Source: Dimorphilus gyrociliatus
Lineage: Eukaryota > Annelida > Polychaeta > Dinophilidae
Assembly: GCA_904063045.1 (NCBI GenBank)
Contig: CAJFCJ010000001.1
Location: 193,501-257,500, forward strand
Direction: 5' to 3'
Length of the DNA stretch: 64,000 nucleotides
Positions within the stretch are counted from its first letter, which is position 1. Each line of letters begins with the position of its first letter. Below are positions 36,707 to 47,344 of this stretch, in pieces. The translations under genes were made by a program, and so were the position numbers. The notes below the pieces were generated by a model. That model saw only the letters and a list, made by a program, of their open reading frames with translations, made no database searches and had not been told where the DNA came from.

Positions 36707-37282
36707 TAACAAAACGTGTAATAAGAGGAAGGATATAAAACGGGAGGAGGATCGTTCGTCGTCAGTATTCTTTCAAGATGCTGTGTGAGATTTTATTTTT
36801 TTTTTTTTGGTTGCCGCGCTTTTTCCATTACCTTACATAAAATTAATAAATTACATGAATATATAAATACATTCATAACAATCTAAAGTAACATATAATT
36901 CAGTCACCAATCGACTTACCTCTAAAATTTGTTTTTTTTTCGAGTTTACTAAGCCTATAACTGCAATGTTTGTCCTTTGTATATTATTCGAAAAAAATGT
37001 GATTGTATACTGTTTTACAATTTATTTTGTATGTTCTTTAGATTTAGAGAGATTGTGTAGTTTTTCGGTGTTGTGAGATTTAATAAAATTAAGTATATTG
37101 ATGCGCTTTTAATGCTTGTTATATGTTTGATAGATTATCTCCTAAGTCTATCGTTGGTTACGCCATCTATATTATTTTACAGAAAACAAATTAATTTTTT
37201 CTACAGTAAACATTTGGGAAAAGAGACTCTTAAATAAATAGAATATGAGAAGGCTAAAAGCATATAATTAGTTCAAAAAGTG
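36707..37282. other. Slit 3' UTR and convergent intergenic gap
   Basis: Holds candidate AATAAA signals for Slit at 36844-36849 and 37082-37087. An ACGCCATCTAT word lies at 37160-37170, between the convergent ends of Slit and the neuropeptide gene. No other gene seen. Confidence 0.5.
37082..37087 (+). terminator. slit: Candidate polyadenylation signal of Slit
   Basis: AATAAA in AT-rich DNA about 375 bases after the stop codon. A second candidate lies at 36844-36849. Confidence 0.4.
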
Positions 37283-38227
37283 TTACTTTTTTCCATTTGA
37301 CTTTCCAAAGCCGTTCAATCTTAATCCGTAAAGCCTTTTATTGTTCAAAAGGGGACTAAAGTGATTCAAGCTCGCTCCAATATGCCTTTTATCTGAGATC
37401 CAAGAGTTAAGAGTAGCGCCTAGATGCCGTTTTCCCGGTAGCTCAGTTTCATCGGCATATCGCCAATTACCAAGATCCATTGGTGCCTGACGTTTACCAC
37501 TGGGCTTGAAGCCAGCACCAAAAGCCGCTCCTATATGACGCTTTTCGAAAGCGTCAGAAACCTAAAAAGAAGAAATAGATTAAGCCAAATAGACGTTGAT
37601 ATCAATAACAAACAAAGCTTTACTGATTAAATACATATATAAAAAGACACGTAGTAGAATTAAAAAGAAGGGAAATGGTATAAATTGTTTTGGACATTAG
37701 TTGTAATTTATCTGCAAAACATTTTTACTCTAGCGTTCAAATAAACAACCATCGTCGATGATGAATGGATGATAAATGCATTAAACGAGTTTGCACCGAA
37801 TGCTAACCAAATGCTTAGAAAAATCTTTGAAAGATTAATTACTAGTTTTTAGTATTCTTTTTATCAGTAGGAAGCTATTCAACACGATCATATTTAAGGT
37901 GTTTGTATACGAATGATATCTAATTAACCCATCTAAAATCTTTTATTAAGACAGTTAATGTTTTTATTTTATCACTTTAATTATCAACATTCCTATATCT
38001 CGGCTACAGTAAATCTATCCCTTGTCTCCGTGATGTCTCTATTTTGTTTTCTTTTCTCTTCATCTTTCCTTTTTAGATAAATTACATTATAGCAATTTTA
38101 CTAACTTGTAAGTTCGGAAATGAACAAAGTCTAAAAAAGTGACTTAAGAGTTTTTTCAAAAAGAAAACAGTTTTAAATTCTTTTTCTTTTTGTACTATTC
38201 AGAGTTTTGTATAAAGAAATAGAGAGA

Positions 38228-38267
<40 letters not shown>

Positions 38268-38999
38268 AACAGCAGAAGCCCCTTACATATGTAAGTTAAT
38301 TAGCCCGTACTTATTTTAGCCAAAAAAAATCACGAGGTTGTGAAATAAAAAAAAAGACCAAGTAAAAGTGGAGATTTTCCATTTGGTCCATCGTCTGCAA
38401 AATTATCAGGCAAGGAAATTTCTACTTTATTATTGGTATCATTTTTCTAAATTAAAATCAAAGTGGCGTAGATTAATTGCTTGAGAAGTTTAATCTTATA
38501 TTTCTTTTAAGCCTATAGTTTTCCCATACTTTTACCGCAAATTTAAACATATTATAAAAGTATTTTATGAGGTGAACTAATCGACATCTAATAAATCGAA
38601 TTATTGACTATAATCTTTTAAGTGGTTTACTTAAAGAACGACGCTTACTACCATACAAAATGATCTTATCTATTCTGTTAGCGTCTGGATCATATGACGA
38701 GGAGTGGGCGGTAAATATTTAGTCAATATTTAAAGCTGAAGTGAAGTGAAATGGTAGGGTGTGAAAGTGAGAGCTTTTTATTTCCCTGTTAGTGTTTATT
38801 AAGTGCCGATTTTATATGATCGTATAACTCTTAGAAACTTGACTTTTTATTATATTTTAAATATAGTTCAAATACTTTATATATTATTTGTAATTCGTGA
38901 CCTTGTTTGAAAACTTTTTTCTTAAGCTAATTAATAATTTGTCTGACTTACTTGAAATATCAGAAGAAGAGCGGAGATAGACCAAACGCTGATCGCCAT
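37283..38999 (-). CDS. Neuropeptide precursor with HIGA/HLGA peptides
   Basis: Two exons (38952-38999 and 37283-37561) join in phase 0 to 108 residues. Exon 1 and the first codons of exon 2 encode a signal peptide (MAISVWSISALLLIFQVSDA). The rest is cut by five Lys-Arg sites into small peptides: HIGAAFGAGFKPSG, QAPMDLGNWRYADETELPG, HLGATLNSWISD, HIGASLNHFSPLLNN, and LYGLRLNGFG before a final lysine. Glycine before the dibasic or basic residue in the first, second and last predicts C-terminal amidation; the N-terminal glutamine of the second could become pyroglutamate. The repeated H-[IL]-G-A start in three of five peptides shows they are paralogous copies. The spacing and [aromatic/H]-[IVL]-G pattern recall arthropod NPLP1 peptides such as those starting YIGSL, but this is only a resemblance. 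The protein is surely secreted via the regulated pathway; family assignment is open. Confidence 0.9.
38219..38266. repeat. GA microsatellite
   Basis: An AG dinucleotide run with AAAG interruptions, inside the intron of the neuropeptide gene. Confidence 0.9.
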
Positions 39000-39482
39000 G
39001 ATGTCAACTAAGTGAGTGACGGCGAACAAACTGCAAGAAAAACCTGACGGAAAACGACACGCCCGGCGTACTGCTATGGAAATCCGATCATTTGGAACGC
39101 TGGGATATTTCTTCCATCTTTCATCTTTATTCCATAGTAGTCTTTAGAATGAAACAAAATTGAAAGGTAGTAAATATAAAGTTAGATCTTAGGAAGCTAC
39201 TTATAGGAAAATTGTAGTGTTATTTGAATCAGCTGCATTACTTGTTCCTCTCCCTAATTTGTAAATTACTTCTTTGTAAATTATTATTTATGATAATATT
39301 TTGTCATCTCGAGCTATTATTCAATAATCTATATTTTTTATTCTGTTTTCATCTTTCACTCTCATAAAAACTCTGTTGCGTAAGCTATATCATAATTGTT
39401 TTACATTTCATATTTGAGCCATAGATGGCGTCACTGTAAAAATAAAACGTTGTTGATCTTTATTATATATATATTATAATAT

Positions 39483-39525
<43 letters not shown>

Positions 39526-40226
39526 CTGAATGGATTTAGTTAATTCCTATTATAAATAATAATATATCATTCAACTGTAACTAATACATTACTTAGCTTA
39601 ATTAAAAGTAAACAAAATGTTTGAAATTTCTCTTTTAATCAAATTTAAAATAAACTTGAAAATAATGTTCTAATAATAAAGAAAACTAAGTCCAAGTTTA
39701 AACATACTTAAGGTAGAAATCATTCAATTCGAGTGGTTTAAGGTTATATGAATAGAGTGTTTTTTTTTTTTAATATAATGTATATATATATATTTTCTTC
39801 ACGATTTCTCATATCTTAGTCATAGCTGTGGGAAGAAAAAATCTGGGGACAACAGACAGGTAGAAAGTAAAAGAGAGGGAGAGAGAAGGAAAGATGTAGA
39901 AAGTGAAAGAAGAGAGTTTTTTCAATAATTAGTTTATCATTTAAAGTAGCTGTGTGAAAAATCAAAGATATAAGTTTAAAATATTTTCTCTATTACCTGT
40001 AAAATGAAATTACCAATTCCTTTTTATTTTGATATTTTTCTTTGCTAGATTACCTACGAAGACGCAGATTCAAAAGTACTTTAGGCAGTTATTTAGTCTT
40101 CGTTTTATTTATATTGTAAAGATTTTGGAAATAAATTTTATAAGTGAAGTATTTAACTTTAGTTTAAATAGAGTCCGACAGTATTTAATATAATAATACT
40201 TCAAATAGAAAAACGTATAAACAATC
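39000..40226. other. Intergenic region upstream of the neuropeptide gene
   Basis: No gene supported. It holds the neuropeptide gene's promoter region, an ATAGATGGCGTCAC word at 39421-39432 and a long TA repeat. A TATACAGTATA-type word is absent here, unlike the regions to the right. Confidence 0.5.
39463..39522. repeat. TA dinucleotide repeat
   Basis: A TA run of about 60 bases with one short interruption near 39475-39485. Confidence 0.9.
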
Positions 40227-40994
40227 TCATTTGCATAATCCAGTTTTAAGCCTTTGACCAGAAATGGCTACTTTCTTCCCCGAGATGACCGGTAATAGGT
40301 CAACTGCAGTTGTATGAGTATGAGTATGGGAATGAGGGGGTGGTGGTACCCGGGTAAACCTTGTTTGTCCAATACTCAAACCATGAAAACCACCACCCTG
40401 GTTATTTCCACGTTGAGCAACTGGAGGTTCGGACATGGTTCGTCTCTTTTCATCTTTTTCGATTTCTTCCATTCTTTGTTTTATAGCTTCTACTAGGTGG
40501 TCACTCCGGCAATCAACAAGTGGTACCGATAAAGCTGGAAGAGGATTATAATTATTGAGTTTATTCTTTTTACTTTTACTTAAGTGAAATTCTTCCAAAT
40601 TGGGTGGTTTAATTAAATGGGTCTCTTTATGTATTTTTGTTAGTTTCTTGCATTGATCAACATCGGCAGTCTTGTACAATGTTGGAGAATTTCTCTTTTT
40701 CAGAGCGTTCAAGTTTGATTTAGGTAAAGTCAAATGATGCTCAAAACTCTTCCTTATATCGAATTGGATATCTTCGCCTTTGCAAGTCTCGGTGGTTGCC
40801 ATCTTTATCTTTCGCTTAGTGGTTTTCTTCACTTTCGTTTCCAAATTAGTTCTCCAAGGAGAAAAGAACGTGAAAGGATTTTGTAGAATACTGATTTCAT
40901 TCGCTTCATCCCAATGCAGAGAAGCTAGGAAATCGATGGCTTCACCCTCTACTGCTCTGTTTTGTTCGCATGAAGGAATTCGTTCTTCATCCAT
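40227..40994 (-). CDS. Uncharacterised 255-residue protein, possibly ciliary
   Basis: A single-exon open frame of 255 residues starting MDEERIPSCEQN. I recognise no named domain. The middle is lysine-rich (TKRKIKM, SKSKKNKLNNY). An acidic/basic helical stretch follows (LVEAIKQRMEEIEKDEKRR, about 173-191). The C-terminal third is disordered-looking with a PPPPHSHTHTHTT segment. No signal peptide or membrane helix. The frame is long, the codon use protein-like and the start context clean, so I take it as a real cytosolic or nuclear protein. About 300 bases upstream (41298-41311) lies a perfect match to the RFX X-box consensus, which in animals marks genes of motile or sensory cilia. The cilium link is inference. 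An additional short exon cannot be excluded. Confidence 0.7.
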   Translation of the reverse strand: MDEERIPSCEQNRAVEGEAIDFLASLHWDEANEISILQNPFTFFSPWRTNLETKVKKTTKRKIKMATTETCKGEDIQFDIRKSFEHHLTLPKSNLNALKKRNSPTLYKTADVDQCKKLTKIHKETHLIKPPNLEEFHLSKSKKNKLNNYNPLPALSVPLVDCRSDHLVEAIKQRMEEIEKDEKRRTMSEPPVAQRGNNQGGGFHGLSIGQTRFTRVPPPPHSHTHTHTTAVDLLPVISGKKVAISGQRLKTGLCK

Positions 40995-41297
40995 ACTTTT
41001 AGACTTGTTATCCGATTAGAGGAAAACCAGAAAATAGTAAGGGTAATGAAATAAACTAAGAAAAACAAGAATCTAAAGAAGATCTGGAAGTGTGAGATTA
41101 TCCGTGTGACTAATCTTCTCGGCACCTCTATCCGTTATATTGTTCTTTGTCCAATTCCAAAAACCAAATAAACAAACTACATTAGCAGTTCAGAGAACAT
41201 AAACGACCTCTTAGGGTTGAATAAACCTTATAGTAGACCGTTAATTAAATCAGGCCAGGAGCCATATAGATCAACGCCATTTGTAAACAATATTCTG

Positions 41298-41311
41298 GTC
41301 GTCATGGCGAC
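41298..41311. promoter_or_regulatory. RFX X-box-like site
   Basis: GTCGTCATGGCGAC fits the X-box pattern RYYNYY-WW-RRNRRC at every position and is nearly palindromic. It lies 304 bases upstream of the minus-strand start codon at 40994, a typical distance for RFX-controlled ciliary genes. Confidence 0.45.
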
Positions 41312-43540
41312 TGACGTTTTCAAACGCGTTAGCCTGCAAGAAAATAGCCCGTATTTATTTATTTCTTTTGAGTCTGTATAAAAGTCTTATTGATTTATAT
41401 TGAGAAAGTCTTTAATAAGTAGCAAATCGTAACGTTTTCATTCCTAATTTTATAAATTCTGTTAATTCCATAAGTAAATACAATGTGTATTTTATATATT
41501 TATATATATTTATTATCTTCTGAAGAACGTTATGATTATTAGAAAAATTATCCGCTAGGTGGAGATTAGCCTTTTTCGTTCACTGATATGTAATGAGTTT
41601 TTTTTTATATATTTAAGGCGCTAAGCCGAGTTTATAGTAATTTAATATAGAAAAAACATCTTTTGTCAAGGGACGACGTAATACCCTTCCTCTATGAATA
41701 ATTACGTCTTATTGTTGGCAAACTAAAATATGGAAGCAGGAGAATAATATAGTAAATCATTAGGTTTTTTTCTTCTTTTGATGACTGGCCTGACGACACC
41801 CGTTAACGTCTCTTTTCATCCTGGTAGTCCACTATTTTCCTACTGATTTGCTTCTTGCGCTCTTATCTTTCACTTTCCCACCTATCTTCTGCTCTTCAGG
41901 TTTCTTTTCAAGGGTAAAGCCTTGGAAATTTGTCCTATATTAAAACCAACACAAAATGGCTGATCTATTATAGCCTTTTGTTTGTCCAGCTCTATCCGTG
42001 AATAAACTAGGAAAGGAAATCGACCAGCTCTTTATTCTGCTCTTTTAAAGCATGGAATGGAAAGCAATGAGGCTGTCTTTTCTCTGCTTCTGTTTTACCT
42101 TTTAAAAACATAGTCTTAGTGGAACAGGAAGAAGAAAGCCTGTATAAAAGAAAGAGATAGATAGTTAGAGACTTAGGCAGAAGAAAGAGACAAACAAATG
42201 AAAAGGAAAACAGAACGAGAGCGGCAAAGCAAAGTAGCATCTTTTTTCTCTCCACCGGAAAAGGTGAATGTTTTCTCAAATGAAGCAAATGTAGTCGTCT
42301 AACTTATAGCTGCCACATAGGCTTACGCATCCGGGGGTAAATTAGTCGTCTCATTAGTTTGTCTCAAAGACGAGGTGTTGTGCCAGTATTAGCCATAGGC
42401 CTAAGTAGAGCAGTTAAAAAATAGAGAAGAGATAATAAATAAAAAACGAACAGAGAGGAAGCTGGCACAGATTTTTGTTGTATTTTAAGGAAAAATAAAA
42501 ATACAGTATATAAAGAAAAAAAAACCTTTATTTAGCAAACTTGCAGAATTTACTGCCTAGGTGGACACGCCTGGATGACGTCATAATATCTGTTGAAATT
42601 GATTCCTGCCTACAGCTAGCGTCTACTCCAAACGATGTAAGCTGGTAAAAAAAAATAGAACCTTTAAATTATCTTTCTGCATTTTGTTTAAATGCGATTT
42701 TTTTCTTGCTAATTAAAGTCTACATATAGTTGAAACTTTCTGTATAATTGTAAAAATTCTCTCAATTATAATATAGGCCTATAGATTTGGATTATAGATC
42801 TTATATTATTAAAAACACATTGGGTAGCTTGTTTAGTTCTTTGTAATTCATTCCAATCATCTTACTTATTACTGAAGGTTTTCGTAATGAATAATTTTCT
42901 ATCAGGAGAATGCTTTTATTTGGATTTCTCTATAAATTCCTGTTTTTTTAATAAAGAAGACACAGAGAATTTAATAATAAGCCCAGATGAAAGGAATAAT
43001 TGAAAATTTTCTGTATTTACTTGTAAAATCAACCGGGTTCCTAGTGCTGTATGTTATATTTCTTTTTTAGATTAATGATAATATCATGTAATGACTATCC
43101 CAAACAAGCCGAATATTCTATTAATACAGTGATTAGAAAGATTTTATTACGACTTTGTTAAATGATCAGGAGCTTTTCTTCTCATCTACAGACACAACCT
43201 GTCAAAGCTCCGATTACAAATATGGTAGATTAAGGAAAGTAAATAAAAATAATTAATTGGTGAAGTCAGTGTTACCGTTCTGGCGCTTTAATTCAAGGGC
43301 AGTTTAATATCGATTTTTCTCTTCATTAATCTTATGCGATTTCGAATGACTAGAAAGTGAATAAACCGGAAATTCTTGCGCAAACCAACCGATCATGAAC
43401 GAACTATTGATTGATTTTTCATTTTTATCTATTAGCCCTCTTTATTACTTAAATGCTATCGATTTCGTTTTGAGTATATGATAAAAAACAGGTTTTGTGT
43501 TTCATTACGGGAGTGAGATATAGAGAAAAACAGAGTAGGT

Positions 43541-43545
43541 GAGAG

Positions 43546-43580
<35 letters not shown>
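43541..43580. repeat. GA microsatellite
   Basis: A perfect GA run preceded by an interrupted GAGAGCAAGA segment. Confidence 0.9.
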
Positions 43581-43583
<3 letters not shown>

Positions 43584-44240
43584 TGTCTATGTGGCTGAGG
43601 AGACAAGTAGAGAAAAGACTTGGAAAATATAAGAAAAATAATCTTTCGTTTTGCAGTGTAGGGCACACCAAATTCCTTTTAGTGTTATTTTATACGAGAC
43701 CGTCTCAGACAGACTCGCGGTGACTCTTCTTCAACACACAGTTCTTTTCAATTATCATTCTTTTTATTCTCCTTCACCTCGTCCGCTCCAATCATTACTT
43801 CTCTCTCAAACACAGTTAAATTTAATATTCCATCTACCTTCCAACAGCGGTGTTTTCCTTTCATTATTTCTCTACAGTTTGTCGTCACCAAAATGCCTTT
43901 TTTTTCGATAGAAAATGTAGAAAAGAAGAAACAAAAGAGGTAAGCATCTAATCTTCCAGAGCACCAGAATGAACGTGCAAAAATAGTGTGCTATAAAGGA
44001 TACATCTTTGCGTGTAGTTTTTTTTTCTCTTTTCCTTTCTTTGATTTTTCTTTCGTTTTTCTTAGTAAAATAAAATATCGTTCATATTTTTGCGTTTTTA
44101 AGAGGAAGTTGAGAGATTAAAAAGGAGATTCTTTACAAAAAGTTATATAAACTCTAACAATAATTAGTTAAATTATCTTCCTGTGTTGAAAACAACAAAA
44201 TTTCCCATTCTTCCCTGTGTTTCACTCACAAATATTTGGG

Positions 44241-45157
44241 TCACCAATTACAGCTTGGCACCGCTCTCAGGGGAGAAGGTCCTAGTACTGTACCAAGTTC
44301 TCCAGTACGTTCAGCGCGCAGCAGTCTATCCAATGGTATCTCGTCGTCAGCAGCATCGAACGACATTTGCTTTGACGTTTGCGACGGTTCAGAATCAATG
44401 GAACATTGACGGCACTTGATCTGTGCCAGGCGTTTCGAGCTGCTGCCGCCGCTATCGACTGATTGTTGTTGAACGAATTTTGTTAGACTATCTCGATCAA
44501 TCGACTTTTGCTTGACGACAGAAACGTCGGCCTGGACGCGTATCTCATTAGAACCGGAATTAGAGGGCGGGTGATCGTGATAGGAAGAAACGACGTCCGG
44601 TAGAGCCTGCAAAGATATATCACTAGCTGGCTCATCCAATTCTTCCTGATCAGCCGAACCATAAGCCGCGTTTATTTTGGCCAATTTCTTTAATTTCCTC
44701 GTGTTTTGCCATTTGGCGAGGAAGACGAACATAACAATAATTCCTAACGCCATAAAGGCACCAAAACTACTACCCAATGCTACTGCCAAAGAATCGGTAC
44801 CTGTCGACGCCTGCAGGCACGATGTGTATGTTTCGTTAGAAGAGAAAGCTTCTACACAGATATTATAATACGTATTTTCATGTAGTTGCTGAATATCGAA
44901 CTCTCTTTCCCTTGAATGTAGCCTAGAAGATTTTTGAATTATCGTTGATTTAAAGGCTGTGTAGATTAATCGATAAGCGTTAACAAAGGTTTGGACGTTA
45001 TCTCGTATTCCCCAGCAAACAAGGAGAGAATCCTTTGTGGATGAAACGAGCTTGAAGGAGGTGAAAACTTGCGTTTGGTTATCGTGCATGGCGACGAGTC
45101 GTGAGAAAAGGTCGTAGGAAATGAGCGCGAAATTGCTGTCCCTCCAGCAAAAGTCTC
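44241..45157 (-). CDS. Fibronectin type III / transmembrane protein, 5' end unresolved
   Basis: This 3' exon encodes about 305 residues and starts after the acceptor TGTGTATTTGCAG in phase 1. The first 28 residues (DFCWRDSNFALISYDLF and on) precede a fibronectin type III fold: FTSFKLVSSTKDSLLVCW, then FVNAYRLIYTAF, then TYYNICVEAF and YTSCLQAST. A single transmembrane helix follows (SLAVALGSSFGAFMALGI plus IVMFVFL). The cytoplasmic tail of about 150 residues is rich in Ser, Gln and Asp with repeated QxSxD-type motifs (KQKSIDRDS, QQQSVDSGG, CRQCSIDSE, KQMSFDAAD), possible kinase or adaptor sites. The topology suggests a cell-surface adhesion or receptor protein. An in-frame ATG exists at 45089 but would leave no signal peptide, so at least one upstream coding exon is expected. 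I could not find it between here and 46150, where a leader-like exon ending at a GGGTGAGT donor (about 45995) is visible. Confidence 0.75.
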
Positions 45158-45906
45158 CTGCAAATACACACAGAGAATATACTGCCGTTGTTAATCGCAG
45201 GTGGGGCGAGGAAGAAGGGTAACCAGTGCATGAAAGATGTTCTATCGACGGTTGAAAACAATTGGAAACAACTCGTCTCAGTAAATTGGCAAATACACTT
45301 TCTTTCAATTTATTTCATTACATTTTCGGTGAGGAAATTCGCTTTTTTACCTTTAAATATACACCCCAAGTTTCACCATCCTATAGTTAAATTCAATAAA
45401 TAACCTTAATATTCATAAAATTTATAGAATTTATTAATAAATCTTTATGCTATTTAACTCTTAGAAGGTTAGGTACTTTGAAGACATGAAGAATAAAATA
45501 TTCAACTACATATATATACATATATATATATATATATGTATACTGTATGTATAATAATACTTAGATATGTATAATATATAAAGCATATACATGTTTAAAG
45601 GAAGAAGCATACATGTATGTACCTATAATTATGATTTTTTAAGGTTAAATATAGCGTATATAAAGTGGAATTTAAAAATGAATTAGCTAACACATGTGGG
45701 CATATAAATACTATATGAATTCCTCAGATAATACGATTATATAACTCCTACATGTGTATATACTGTAAAAGTATATTTTTAAGTGTCTCTACACACACGT
45801 ATTGATGTATACAGTATATACAGAACGTATGCGACAGATATTACATATGTATCGTTGCAACCGTCTATCTCGACTCGTTCATCGATTAACATCTTTCTCC
45901 CTTAGT

Positions 45907-45930
45907 CGACGCCTTCAACAGTAGGCGTCG
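45907..45930. repeat. Short perfect inverted repeat
   Basis: CGACGCCT and AGGCGTCG form an 8-base perfect stem around an 8-base loop, seven bases from the X-box-like site. It could be a hairpin or two opposed protein-binding half sites. Confidence 0.5.
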
Positions 45931-45936
45931 TAAACG

Positions 45937-45950
45937 GTTACCATAGAGAC
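45937..45950. promoter_or_regulatory. RFX X-box-like site
   Basis: GTTACCATAGAGAC matches RYYNYY-WW-RRNRRC at every position and is very close to the classical X-box. It lies near the presumed leader exon of the minus-strand FNIII gene. Confidence 0.5.
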
Positions 45951-47344
45951 CTGTAACAATCCATTGTTTCGAAGAACATTAGAATTGCTACTCACCCTTC
46001 TTCCTAGCCCTAGTTTATCCAATCGTTTTCTCAGCAATCGTCGATGAGAAAAAGAGAAAAATCGAAAGAGAAAAAGGGAAAATCCAAAAGATACCTTTGC
46101 CCCCCGATGCAGAGCGTGTACTGGCCAATTGCTTTCTAGAAGGGGAGGAACGAGTGGGGCGCGCGAAAATAACGTATGCGTTTAACGCTTATCGATTCGC
46201 TTGTGCTCGTTTGTCTCGGTGACGCCGCCATCGACGCTCATTGGCCAATGTAGTTTGTTTGCGAATATTTTAGTTAGGAATTCGGTTCCACACATTAATA
46301 TATATATAGAATATATTTTATATTATTTTTATCGCTAAAAACGAATATTCTCAGTTAATTTGACAGAAGTAGATATAAAAATTCCCATATGCCTTAAAGT
46401 CATAAATTGTATACTGAGTGTTAATGAAATTTTAAAGAAGTCTATTAATAAATCCATTCAAATGTATCAGCCCATCAAATAAATATGCATATACATTTTA
46501 TTTAGGTGAGATTGCAATATACACTAAATGCAACTGATTTACAGTGTAATACTCTTTTCTACAAACACAGAAATTTAACCTAAAAACTAGAGTATTTTTG
46601 TAGTAAATATATGTAGATACAATAGTGAGTACACTCTTTACATGCTTTACACTACATATACGAGCACTTATAATGACAAGCGAGGATATGAAGGTATATG
46701 CAACTTATAATCAAATACAGATACACACACACACACGTATATATATATTATATTTTATCTAAGAGACACAATATATCAATACATCTAAGATAGCAAAATG
46801 CATGTGTGTAATTATTTTACACCAGTGCACACTCTTCTAATATTTTTAAGGCTTTTTGGCATGCATTTCATGCTAAATTAGGTATTAATAAAGACAATAT
46901 TTGTATTCGATATCTTTTTTTAGACGTCTGAACATCTAGGTACGTCTTTTTTGATATTTTTATCCAGTTCAGATAAAGTACTTTCCATACAATACTTATA
47001 TATAGATATAAAATTATTACAATTAAGTAAATATAGCATATATTCATTTATATATGTAGATATATATTCTAATATAATATTGTTAACTGTACACATAAAC
47101 TGAGTACACTGTGTATACTGCATGTATAGATATGCATAAAAACGTAAAGGAACACTATTTGCAGTATACATGCTGTGGTTAGAGTATACAAAACAAAATC
47201 TGTACTTTTCAACTTAAATATCCTGTTTATAGTGGGATGGTCAGGATAAGCTGTAACGCCATCTATGAGTTTATATTAGTATAATCGGGATATACATTAT
47301 ATATATTTGCTATTTATGAGAACATTATAAATTATGTTCGACAA

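Larger units (their letters stand above)
40995..44240. other. Intergenic region, 3.2 kb
   Basis: No convincing gene. It includes an X-box-like site (41298-41311), TAGGCCTA palindromes at 42397-42404 and 42774-42781, a TACAGTATA word at 42501-42510 and a GA microsatellite. An ATG at 43893 followed by 15 codons and a consensus donor at 43940 looks exon-like but leads nowhere that I can see. Confidence 0.5.
45158..47344. other. 5' region of the FNIII gene and AT-rich intergenic DNA
   Basis: No complete coding exon identified. It contains TATATA tracts (45509-45540), several TATACTGTA or TATACAGTA words (45538-45553, 45758-45767, 45808-45821), a perfect 8-base hairpin beside an X-box-like site (45907-45950), a GC-richer promoter-like block (46100-46250) and an ACGCCATCTAT word at 47256-47266. 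Confidence 0.5.

Noticed and set aside
43893-43939. ATG plus 15 codons ending at a consensus donor on the plus strand
   Set aside because: No downstream plus-strand exon; the next region is the opposite-strand FNIII gene.
19561-45935. Shared 13-mer AGGCGTCGTAAAC at 19561 and 45923
   Set aside because: Many 13-base matches are expected by chance within 64 kb, and the flanks do not align.
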